Assembly: GCA_029251525.1 (NCBI GenBank)
Contig: JAQXDE010000055.1
Coordinates: 362,904 to 426,903, forward strand
Origin: Saprospiraceae bacterium
Lineage (GTDB): Bacteria; Bacteroidota; Bacteroidia; Chitinophagales; Saprospiraceae
Reading direction: 5' to 3'
Length of the DNA: 64,000 bases
The translations under genes and the position numbers were made by a program. Position 1 is the stretch's first letter. Each line of letters begins with the position of its first letter. Shown in pieces: positions 45,282 through 54,020 of this stretch. The notes beneath the pieces were generated by a model that saw nothing but the letters and a program-made list of their open reading frames with translations, ran no database searches and had not been told where the DNA came from.

Positions 45282-45440
45282 TAGGAAATGATTAAATTTT
45301 TTGTTTCCTTTAAAATACAGTAAAATATATTTTATTGATTATCAATACTTTAGTAGTTTTTTGTGTTGTTGTTTTGTAAGTTTTTTCTTTTTGGAACTAT
45401 GAAGACAAAATCCAATAGCTTAATTATCAAATTATTTAGG

Positions 45441-47015
45441 ATGAGAAAATTTTTATTCACTTTAGTTTTATTGTCTTTTTCAATTGTATTTTATGCTCAA
45501 GATTTATATGATTTAGGAGTTGTGAAAGATATAAGATTAACTTTTAAACAAGACAATTGGGCGGCCATTTTGGATCATTATAAAGAAGATGGAAAAGATA
45601 AAAGATTAAAAGCTACGGTTATAATTGATGGAGTTAAATATGACTCTGTTGGTGTTCGACACAAAGGAAATAGCTCCTATTTCAATGTTCGAAAAACGGG
45701 GTCTTCAAAGCTGCCATTTAATATTAAAGTAAATCATGTGAAAAAAGGTCAGCGCTTTCCAGGCGGATATACTTCCCTAAAGTTGTCCAACGTATTTAGA
45801 GATCCAAGTTTTTTAAGAGAAGCAATGGCCTATGAAATTGCTGGTAAGTATATGCCTGCACCACGAGCTAATTTTGTTAGATTATATGTTAATGATCAAT
45901 TACTTGGGTTATACAATAGTACAGAATCTGTTGATGAAAAATTCCTTGAGGAAAATTTTGGAACAGACAAAGGTACACTCATAAAGTGTGATCCAAATTG
46001 GCATGGGAAAACTAAAAAGGGATGTATGAAAGGTCATAATGGTTCTCTAAATTATTTAGGACAAGATTCTGTTTGTTATTTTGATTTTTATGAAATGAAG
46101 TCAGACCATGGGTGGAACGACTTGATCAAATTAGTTCGAACATTAGAAACAGAACCTAAGGATATTGAAAAAATATTGAACGTAGATAGAGCCTTGTGGA
46201 TGTTAGCTTTTAATAATGTTTTGGTGAATTTGGATAGTTACACAGGCCGATTATGTCATAATTTTTACATTTTTAAAGATGCCGAAGGTCGTTTTAATAC
46301 GATTCCTTGGGATATGAATATGAACTTTGGCGGCTTTCGTTTCTTAGATGATAGAACTGTCTTGACCGTAGAGAAAATGCAAAGAATGAGTGTGATTACT
46401 AATTATAAAAATATTACTCGTCCACTAATAAGTAAATTACTAGAAAATAGCATGTATCGAAAGATATATATTGCACATATTCGAACTATTTTAAATGAAA
46501 ATTTTAGTAACGGTGATTATGAAAAAAGAGCAAAAGCAATTCAAGCTTCAATTGATTTTTATGTGAAAAATGATACTAATAAATTATACACTTACGAAAA
46601 ATTCAAACAAAATCTTACTACTACAACGAAGGCTGGGAAAACCCAAATCGTTGGTGTTACCGAACTTATGTCAGCTAGAACTCAATATCTAGAAGCACAT
46701 CCTTTACTGAAAAAGACTCCACCAAAAATCTCTTACGTTAAACATAAAGTTTGGGATGATGATACGGTTATTACAGCAAAAATTGATGGAGTTAGAAAAG
46801 CTTTTGTTTACTATAGAGATAAAGGGTTTGGAATTTTTACACGAGTAGCGATTGAGGATAAAGGATCAAATGGAGATTCAGAAGCGGGGGATGGAATTTA
46901 TAGTGTAATTATTCCAAAGACTTCAAAAACAGAATACTACGTAATGGCTTTAAATAAAGATGCTGCGATGTTTTATCCTGCAAGAGCTGCGTTTGAAGTA
47001 ATAGAAATTAAATAG
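45441..47015 (+). CDS. Exported CotH-like protein, copy 2
   Basis: Start set at ATG 45441, which gives a clean signal peptide (MRKFLFTLVLLSFSIVFYAQ); an upstream ATG at 45399 is possible. It follows copy 1 closely in layout: VKDIRLTFKQDNWAAILDHY, GVRHKGNSSY, SLKLSNVFRDPSFLREAMAYEIAGKYMPAPRA-type block, YNSTESVDEKFLEENFG, and MLAFNNVLVNLDSYTGRLCH plus IPWDMNMNFGGF. The beta C-terminus (KTEYYVMALNKDAAMFYPAR) also matches. It looks like a tandem duplication that has since diverged. Confidence 0.88.
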   Translation: MRKFLFTLVLLSFSIVFYAQDLYDLGVVKDIRLTFKQDNWAAILDHYKEDGKDKRLKATVIIDGVKYDSVGVRHKGNSSYFNVRKTGSSKLPFNIKVNHVKKGQRFPGGYTSLKLSNVFRDPSFLREAMAYEIAGKYMPAPRANFVRLYVNDQLLGLYNSTESVDEKFLEENFGTDKGTLIKCDPNWHGKTKKGCMKGHNGSLNYLGQDSVCYFDFYEMKSDHGWNDLIKLVRTLETEPKDIEKILNVDRALWMLAFNNVLVNLDSYTGRLCHNFYIFKDAEGRFNTIPWDMNMNFGGFRFLDDRTVLTVEKMQRMSVITNYKNITRPLISKLLENSMYRKIYIAHIRTILNENFSNGDYEKRAKAIQASIDFYVKNDTNKLYTYEKFKQNLTTTTKAGKTQIVGVTELMSARTQYLEAHPLLKKTPPKISYVKHKVWDDDTVITAKIDGVRKAFVYYRDKGFGIFTRVAIEDKGSNGDSEAGDGIYSVIIPKTSKTEYYVMALNKDAAMFYPARAAFEVIEIK

Positions 47016-47023
47016 ATAATAAA

Positions 47024-47071
47024 ATTACCCAGTCTGTAATAAAATTATTTGATTCGATTTGACTGGGTAAT
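47024..47071. terminator. Possible hairpin after CotH-like copy 2
   Basis: ATTACCCAGTC (47024-47034) and GACTGGGTAAT (47061-47071) pair perfectly across a 26-base loop; no strong T-run follows. Confidence 0.45.
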
Positions 47072-47640
47072 GTTATGTTGATATTTACAATAAAATAATC
47101 TGCTAACACCAAGGTTGGTAAATGAAATTCTTGGTTGGATTTTCAATAAGCTTGATATCCGATATTGATTGTTGGTACCCCAAGCTCGTGAAAATATAAT
47201 TACTTTTTTATATGTAAAATAATTTAAGCTTAATTCCCGTACTCCAGGATAATTTTTGTTAAGCAGAATTTTTTTCAATGTCAATTATTGATTTATTGTC
47301 GTCAAGAGTTCGGTCTTTTAATATAATCATATAGGATGGATTGATATTCAACCCAATTTTCCTCCCCAATTTCTTCCAAAAAAAATTATCTTTTTTGCCT
47401 CAATATTAAAGGCTACTATGTAAAAATAATTGCAGTGGAAGACATGTTTTCTTCTTTAAATTCGTTCCAACAAGTTATTCACTACCTCTAATTTTTCATC
47501 AAAAGTAAATGTATTTTGTAATCTATGGTAAGAGATACCAATTTATGGCAAAGAATTCATTTTTAAGCTCATATTCAAATTCTAGATCGTAATATAATCC
47601 AATACATGATCCCTCAGCAGTTTGTAATTTTTATATTTAG
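47045..47640 (-). pseudogene. Remnant of an unidentified gene
   Basis: Minus-strand pieces in successive frames read GSCIGLYYDLEFEYELKNEF, TFTFDEKLEVVNNLLERI, EEIGEENWVEYQSILYDYIK, RTLDDNKSIIDIEKNSA and then LNKNYPGVRELSLNYFTYKK, GTNNQYRISSLLKIQPRISF, TNLGVSRLFYC. The pieces have protein-like composition but are split by several stops and frameshifts. The family was not recognised. Confidence 0.45.
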
Positions 47641-47734
47641 TTGCTAGTTATAATTATTTTAAAATGTATTTAAACCAAAACTAAACGATAGGGATAATTT
47701 TTTATCTATATCTTTTTTTATAAACCGAATTCAA

Positions 47735-49954
47735 TTATCGTATTAAATTGATATTTCCTTTTTTAAAATATTCCTCTCCATTTACACACTTGATAGTTAA
47801 ATAATATCCATAGACATCAGGTTCTAGTAATTCATTTTTATAAATTCCATCCCAGCCAATTGATTTATCTTTTGATTCAAAAACCTTTTCTCCCCAACGA
47901 TTGTATATGGCTAAATACATTAAATCTATTACATTTCCTTCTACAAAAAGTACATCATTTTCACTATCGCCATTTGGTGTAAAAGCATTTGGCATAAATA
48001 AATAAGGTTCCTCGCAAATAGTACTTAGCACCACAACTAAAATGGAAATGGTATCGACACAACCATTGATGTCGGTAACAAAAGTAGTATACTCAGTAGA
48101 AACTACGGGAGATGCAATAGGATTAAAAATAGTTGGATCATCTAAACTTCCAGTAGGTTCCCAAACATATGAATCTAAATTATTTCCAGTCACCTCCAAT
48201 TGGGAAGATTGTCCATCATTAAGTGTGTCAGGAGTGCTAGTAATATTTAAACCTAAATCTAAACCACTATTATCTATTTCAATTGAATCTTCAAAAACAC
48301 ATCCGTCAGCATAAACTACAGAAAAATAATAAGTACTAGCTATTGTCAAATCAACGGAAGGAGTATTAGTATTTCCACCCGAAATAATTCCTGCTGTTGG
48401 CTCCCATACCCAAGAGGTGATATCTGGATTTCCGAGGACATTGACATCTAAATTAAAAGTTGTAACAGGCTCACAAGTTGAAATACTATTGGAATATTCT
48501 AAATCAATTCCAATATCAATAATTTGGGTAGTCGTGTCTAGACATCCTTTTTCATTGGTAATAATAAGTTCTATCTCAAATTCCTGCTCATTATCATCTG
48601 AGATAAAAGAAGGTGGATTTTCACTAATAGAAAAAAGGGTGTTGTTGATTGTCCATTGCCAATCAGTTAGGTTAAAAACAGTATCACTTGAGTTATTTAT
48701 AAAATCAATATTAATAGGTTCATTACAATCGACAATGGACGCTGTAAACTCAGGAAATAATGAAGGCTCATAAACCGAGAAAGTGGCAAATGATGTATCA
48801 GTACAAAGGAAGGTGCCATTAGGTGCTGTAACTTGAGTTTCGATAGCTAATTGAACGGTATATGTTCCTGTATCTGAATAAATAAATATAGGATCAGAAA
48901 GAGTGGATCCAGCTCCAGAGTTTCCGGGATCATTAAACGACCAGTTATATTCTAGTGGGTTGTTGCTAAGGGCATTGATACTTTGATCATCAAATGTAAC
49001 CTCTAAACCTTCACAGCTTACTTCAGGAACAAAGAAAGAAGACACAAATTCACCGCAAACTCCTACATTATATTGAAAGTCTCGTCGAGTAGTTGAAATC
49101 AAATCTCCATTTTTATACTCTTCTACACATATTCCAACCACAAATTGTCCAATCGTATTGGGTACCCCTGTTAAAAATCCTGTTTGAGAATCAATTGCTA
49201 ATGGTATTCCGCCCATCATATTACTTAAATTATAGGGAGGATTAATCCAGGTCACTTCAGTAAACGGAGGTAGATTTGGTGGTTGAGGCATCGGGAGATC
49301 GGGAGTAGCTCCTTCAAAAGGTGTACATAATTTATAGACTAATGAATCTCCATCGATGTCTGTCGCTGAGTGATCAAAGTCGATTGGGTCATTTACACAA
49401 ATATAAATTGGTGGCCACTCATTAAAAACAGCATTACTATTACATTCAATAAGCGCTGTTTCTGAAATCTCTATTGGATAAGTTGCTCCGGTATCTAATG
49501 GATCAATAATATTTAAAATTGATTGATTTCGACAACATCTTTGATATGCTAAAGTATACCCACCTTCTCGAAAAGGCAAAGAAATGGTATCAGTGTAGGT
49601 CGAAGTATTCACGCAAACATTCGGAGGGACAACTTTACAAGGATCACTTAATACTGGGTTTAATGTATCATCATTCATTTTTGGAATTAATAATTGTCCC
49701 ATTTGCCCAACACCCGTATCTAAGAAATAAGAATTGGTTACTGCATCGAGTGCAAAAACTCCAATGGAGGCAGGATCATCAAAATCTGGAACCCCAGTAT
49801 CACAATCTCTAAAAATAGTTAATTGAATCTCATATTGGTCATTCCCCAAGCATCTATAATTCATTTCGCCACCCACAATATGTGTTGCTCGACTAATCTG
49901 AGGAAGAACTAGTAAAAAAAATCCAATAAACAAGGAGTAGTGTTTGTTTTTCAT
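47735..49954 (-). CDS. Gliding-motility-type surface protein with T9SS type B domain
   Basis: Signal peptide at residues 1-23, followed by THIVGGEMNYRCLG, an N-terminal motif common in CHU_C-type proteins. A PKD-like domain lies around residues 330-395 (LEYNWSFNDPGNSG...YSDTGTYTVQLAIE), more Ig-like stretches follow, and the C-terminal about 90 residues form the CHU_C type B sorting domain (MPNAFTPNGDSENDVLF, IYNRWGEKVFESKD, WDGIYKNELLEPDVYGYYLT). It is therefore exported by T9SS and stays on or near the cell surface. Function beyond adhesion or motility is unknown. Confidence 0.9.
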   Translation of the reverse strand: MKNKHYSLFIGFFLLVLPQISRATHIVGGEMNYRCLGNDQYEIQLTIFRDCDTGVPDFDDPASIGVFALDAVTNSYFLDTGVGQMGQLLIPKMNDDTLNPVLSDPCKVVPPNVCVNTSTYTDTISLPFREGGYTLAYQRCCRNQSILNIIDPLDTGATYPIEISETALIECNSNAVFNEWPPIYICVNDPIDFDHSATDIDGDSLVYKLCTPFEGATPDLPMPQPPNLPPFTEVTWINPPYNLSNMMGGIPLAIDSQTGFLTGVPNTIGQFVVGICVEEYKNGDLISTTRRDFQYNVGVCGEFVSSFFVPEVSCEGLEVTFDDQSINALSNNPLEYNWSFNDPGNSGAGSTLSDPIFIYSDTGTYTVQLAIETQVTAPNGTFLCTDTSFATFSVYEPSLFPEFTASIVDCNEPINIDFINNSSDTVFNLTDWQWTINNTLFSISENPPSFISDDNEQEFEIELIITNEKGCLDTTTQIIDIGIDLEYSNSISTCEPVTTFNLDVNVLGNPDITSWVWEPTAGIISGGNTNTPSVDLTIASTYYFSVVYADGCVFEDSIEIDNSGLDLGLNITSTPDTLNDGQSSQLEVTGNNLDSYVWEPTGSLDDPTIFNPIASPVVSTEYTTFVTDINGCVDTISILVVVLSTICEEPYLFMPNAFTPNGDSENDVLFVEGNVIDLMYLAIYNRWGEKVFESKDKSIGWDGIYKNELLEPDVYGYYLTIKCVNGEEYFKKGNINLIR

Positions 49955-50005
49955 ATCTCTAAAATTAAAAAATAATGTCTAAATATAAGAAATCAAAAAG
50001 AGCTT

Positions 50006-51082
50006 TTATGAAACGGTAAATGCAACTGTTTTCACTCTTTTTGTTTCAGAACCATCCTCTAAGGTCTCTTCCAAAATCATTTCTTTGGCTTGCTCCATTT
50101 CAAATACTTCTTTCATATTTCGAATACTTCCGGCAGGTATTCCATCTTTTTTTAATAAATCTAAAAGTGGTTTTCTATCAAAAAGAAGAATTGCTTTTGC
50201 TAACTCTTTTGCTAAGGTTGTCCGGTTTTTTACGCGTAAAGTATTGATGTTGAACCGGTTATCATTTTTCAAAAACTCCACTTTTAATACTTCGCAAAGC
50301 AATTGAAATTGTTTTTCTGTTCCTACAGCAAGTACGATGGGTAAATTATCTTTTGTCAAAAAAATATCTCCATAAGGTGCAATATTAGGATGTTGACTCC
50401 CCATTCGTTGCGGAATAGTATCTCCCATTAACCAATTGGTCGCTTGATTTGCTAAAGAGGCCACCGCTGATTCAAGCAAAGAAGTAGTTACAAAACTCCC
50501 TTCACCTGTTCTCATTTTTTTCAACAACGCCAATAAAATACCTTCTTTTAATTGATGCGCAGCCAAGAGGTCAATCAATGCTACAGGCATTCTTACTGGA
50601 TTTTGGTCAGGTTCACCACACATGTACAAAAAACCCGCTTCCGCCTGCATTACAATATCAAATGCTGGTGTTTCGTCTTGTTTTCCGTATGAAGTCAATT
50701 CAGCGTAAATGATTTGATTATTGATAGAGCGAACTGACTTATAATCCATCCCCATTTTTTTTGCAGAAGCAGGTTTGAAATTACTTATTATAATATCAGC
50801 ATTTTTAATAAGCTCTAATACTTCAGTTTGATCTGGCTTGTCGTTTAGGTTTTTAAATAAGACACGCTTTTGCCAATTTACACTACAATAATAGGAAGAA
50901 TGAGATACTGATTTGTCTTCAGTAGGTAATTTCCACTTCCTGGTAACATCACCACCAGTACTTTTATTTTCAATTTTGATGACCTCAGCGCCAAGTTCAG
51001 AAAAAAACATCCCAACGGCCGGGCCAGCCAAAACACTTGCTAATTCAATGACCTTTAATCCCTTAAAAAATTGTTCTTGCAT
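50006..51082 (-). CDS. CaiB/BaiF family III CoA-transferase
   Basis: Start set at ATG 51082 (MQEQFFKGLKVIELAS). Characteristic features: LKVIELASVLAGPAVGMFFSELG and AEVIKIE at the N-terminus, the middle NQIIYAELTSYG, and the catalytic-type Asp in FDIVMQAEAGF. VALIDLLAAHQLKEGIL and IPAGSIRNMKEVF complete the fold. Length of 358 residues is slightly short but within range. The acyl-CoA substrate is not known. It is divergent from the sirtuin gene (147 bases between starts). Confidence 0.9.
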   Translation of the reverse strand: MQEQFFKGLKVIELASVLAGPAVGMFFSELGAEVIKIENKSTGGDVTRKWKLPTEDKSVSHSSYYCSVNWQKRVLFKNLNDKPDQTEVLELIKNADIIISNFKPASAKKMGMDYKSVRSINNQIIYAELTSYGKQDETPAFDIVMQAEAGFLYMCGEPDQNPVRMPVALIDLLAAHQLKEGILLALLKKMRTGEGSFVTTSLLESAVASLANQATNWLMGDTIPQRMGSQHPNIAPYGDIFLTKDNLPIVLAVGTEKQFQLLCEVLKVEFLKNDNRFNINTLRVKNRTTLAKELAKAILLFDRKPLLDLLKKDGIPAGSIRNMKEVFEMEQAKEMILEETLEDGSETKRVKTVAFTVS

Positions 51083-51229
51083 TTCTATTCTTTTTCGATA
51101 AAATAAAGGCACAAATTACGAAATGAAAAACAATCGGAATTTTTCTAGTAGTTTTAGGAAAAATTATTTTTAATATTCTTTTTGGAGAAAAGTTTAAAGT
51201 ATAAAAGTATTCTAAAAAAAAGTAAAACT

Positions 51230-51931
51230 ATGTCAAAAAAAAGAATAACAGTTCTCACTGGAGCAGGTATTTCTGCCGAAAGCGGGATAAAGACTTTTCG
51301 AGATGCAGGAGGATTATGGGAGGGGCATGATGTGATGGAGGTAGCATCACCGCAAGGTTGGAATAACAACCGCTCGCTCGTTATTGATTTTTATAACCAG
51401 AGACGGGCACAACTGTTGGAAGTAACCCCTAATTTAGGGCATGATGCTTTAGTAGATTTAGAAGACAAATATGAAGTACATATTATCACTCAAAATGTAG
51501 ATGATTTGCATGAACGAGCAGGTAGTTCCAACATTATTCATTTGCATGGAGAATTGACTAAAGTTCGTAGTTTAGGAAATGAAAAATTGGTTTATGATTG
51601 GCGGAAGGATTTGATAGAAGGAGATTTGTGTGAAGAAGGATATCAGTTACGACCTCATATCGTTTGGTTTGGAGAAGAGGTTCCAATGTTAGAAAAGGCC
51701 GCAGGAATAGTGAGTCATTCAGACATTGTTTTGGTAGTAGGAACCTCTATGCAGGTGTATCCAGCAGCAGGTTTGGTTGGAATTGCACCTAAATTTGCTC
51801 CCATAATTTATGTTGATCCAAAGCCATCATTGAATTATGAAATGAAAATGACTAAAAATTTAGTTGTTGTTGCTGAGGTTGCAACCAAAGGAGTACGAAA
51901 AGTGGTAGATGAACTTTTGGCTAGTAATTAA
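51230..51931 (+). CDS. Sir2-family NAD-dependent deacylase lacking the zinc cysteines
   Basis: Start set at ATG 51230 (MSKKRITVLTGAGISAES). NAD-binding motif GAGISAESGIKTFRDAGGLW, the TQNVDDLHERAG and HLHGEL (catalytic His) motifs, then QLRPHIVWFGE and VVGTSMQVYPAAGL are all present. Between HLHGEL and LRPH, where the four zinc Cys usually lie, only one Cys remains (GDLCEEGYQ), so this protein probably does not bind zinc there. Family members of this phylum often show this. Removes acetyl or longer acyl groups from lysines using NAD. Confidence 0.92.
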   Translation: MSKKRITVLTGAGISAESGIKTFRDAGGLWEGHDVMEVASPQGWNNNRSLVIDFYNQRRAQLLEVTPNLGHDALVDLEDKYEVHIITQNVDDLHERAGSSNIIHLHGELTKVRSLGNEKLVYDWRKDLIEGDLCEEGYQLRPHIVWFGEEVPMLEKAAGIVSHSDIVLVVGTSMQVYPAAGLVGIAPKFAPIIYVDPKPSLNYEMKMTKNLVVVAEVATKGVRKVVDELLASN

Positions 51932-51995
51932 AATTAGATTTTGCGGTAAGGCACGTATTGTCATTAATTTTTTCGAATTTCAAAAAAAATCTTAA

Positions 51996-53846
51996 ATGAG
52001 GTTAAAAAATCTTCTTTTGTTCATTTGTTCTTTTTTTTTTTCTCAAACTATATTTTCTCAAATTCCAGATATTAAGATGCCAACGCTTCCAGATGGTAGT
52101 CCAATATTTTGTGAAAAATTTGATTTGTTAAAGAAAAACTTACCTTTTGTTTTAGATCAAAGTGATAAAAAGAATTTTGTGGTAAACCAACCTTTATCCA
52201 CCTCTTTAAAGACTGGAATTCGGACAGATGAAGATGTTCGAATTGGCGATCCAGGTGAATCTGAATTTGAAATTCATGCGGCAGTTAATCCATTTGATTC
52301 TACTAATATTGTAGTTGGAGCAATGAATATTTCTACTTCAGGAGGTTCCTCTTCTTTGAAGTTTTCCATTTATTATACTTTGGATTTTGGAACAACTTGG
52401 TTGAAAAGTCCATTTGATGGAACTATTCCGGACGAATCAGTAATTGGAGGGGGTGACCCCATGATTGCTTTTAATGAAAATGGAGATGTTTACTTTACGT
52501 GGATATTATTGACCATAAATAATATAGATCAAAAGGGTAGGTGGGGAATGTATTTAGCAAAATCATTAAATAAAGGATCCAATTGGGAAATAAGTGAAAC
52601 TCCTATAGAGATAGATACTTTTACTAATTTTATCAATTTAGGGGATTTAGATCATGCTGTTGATAAGCAATGGATGGTATCTGATCATTCCCAAACGAGT
52701 GACTTCCTAGGCAATATGTATCTTGCCTACGTTGATATTGAGACGATGACGGGCACTTACAATATGAAAGTCAAAAGGCGATTGCCTGGCAATGATTTTT
52801 TTGAAAATGAATCTGTTATAATTTCTACTCAAAATTATTCGTTAGCACAATTTGCCAGTATTGATGTAGGAAAAGATGGGACAGTATATGCAACTTTTTT
52901 TGCAGATACAGGAAATGATAATTATGGTATATATGTAACTAAATCATTAGATGGTGGTCTTACATATTCTACAGAACAAAAAATTTCTAATATTGCTTTT
53001 CCAAAATTATTTTCAGGAAATTTTTCTATTGAAGGAATTGATGATAATCGAATTTATCCTTGTCCACATATTGCTGTTGATCCATCAAATCCTTTAAAGG
53101 TTTATGCGACATGGACTGCTTTTGGAGTTGATACACAGGTTTCAAATGGCCTAGATATTTATTTGTCAATATCAGAGGATGGCGGTGATTCATGGTCATC
53201 GCCAATTGTGGTGAATGATGACTCGGATGATGAAATTCACCAGTTTTATTCTAGTCTTTCTGTTAATGATGAAGGAGTTGTGTTTTTAAGTTGGTATGAT
53301 CAAAGAAAAAAAAATGGAACGGAAAATACAGAATATTTTATGGCGTACTCTATGGATGGTGGAGTTATTTTTGAACAAAAAAATGTAACAACTCTATCGA
53401 GTGATTTTAGCCAAATTTCTGAATCAAATGTTGGGATTGGTCCCGGTGAGTACAATCAAATTATAACGGTTGGAAACTATACAATTCCATTTTGGGGAGA
53501 TGGACGGACGAATGATGGACAAATTATGGTTTACGCAGCATTTCTAAATGTTTTTGAGGAAGAAGAAATTATTTCTATCGATATTCGATTTTCTTTTGAA
53601 GGACCTAGAGTGAATCCAATCACCAATAGCGCAGTTTTTGAATTGATTTTAAATGAGTCCTCTGATGTAGTTGTATTGTTGTTTGATGTCCTAGGAAGAA
53701 AAATTAAATCGATTCCTAAACAGAATTTTGATAAAGGAAGGCATACCGTGAAGTTAGAAATGTCAGAGCTTCCTATGGGCGAATATTTTGTTACAGTTCA
53801 TACAGACTTTGGTTTTAAGACGAAAAAGATAATCATAGCTCGATAA
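51996..53846 (+). CDS. Secreted BNR/sialidase-fold protein with T9SS type A sorting domain
   Basis: Signal peptide at residues 1-21 (LLLFICSFFFSQTIFSQ). A beta-propeller with BNR motifs follows (SLNKGSNWEISE, TKSLDGGLTYSTEQ, SEDGGDSWSSPI, YSMDGGVIFEQ). The C-terminal about 80 residues are a type A sorting domain (VNPITNSAVFELILNESS, VLLFDVLGRKIKSI, LPMGEYFVTVHT). No sialidase catalytic set was identified, so enzymatic activity is not claimed. Confidence 0.87.
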   Translation: MRLKNLLLFICSFFFSQTIFSQIPDIKMPTLPDGSPIFCEKFDLLKKNLPFVLDQSDKKNFVVNQPLSTSLKTGIRTDEDVRIGDPGESEFEIHAAVNPFDSTNIVVGAMNISTSGGSSSLKFSIYYTLDFGTTWLKSPFDGTIPDESVIGGGDPMIAFNENGDVYFTWILLTINNIDQKGRWGMYLAKSLNKGSNWEISETPIEIDTFTNFINLGDLDHAVDKQWMVSDHSQTSDFLGNMYLAYVDIETMTGTYNMKVKRRLPGNDFFENESVIISTQNYSLAQFASIDVGKDGTVYATFFADTGNDNYGIYVTKSLDGGLTYSTEQKISNIAFPKLFSGNFSIEGIDDNRIYPCPHIAVDPSNPLKVYATWTAFGVDTQVSNGLDIYLSISEDGGDSWSSPIVVNDDSDDEIHQFYSSLSVNDEGVVFLSWYDQRKKNGTENTEYFMAYSMDGGVIFEQKNVTTLSSDFSQISESNVGIGPGEYNQIITVGNYTIPFWGDGRTNDGQIMVYAAFLNVFEEEEIISIDIRFSFEGPRVNPITNSAVFELILNESSDVVVLLFDVLGRKIKSIPKQNFDKGRHTVKLEMSELPMGEYFVTVHTDFGFKTKKIIIAR

Positions 53847-54020
53847 AATTAACAGTATTCTTTAATATTTTCTTGTTGATTTTTGAAAAATAAAATTTCG
53901 AATTAGCCGTAATTTTTTAGTTTTAATTTTTTGTTTTCTAATCTCGTCTATTTTACACTAAGTCTATCTTTTTTTTTACTAAATTTAACCATAATTGAAA
54001 AATCAAAACTATAGACTCAA

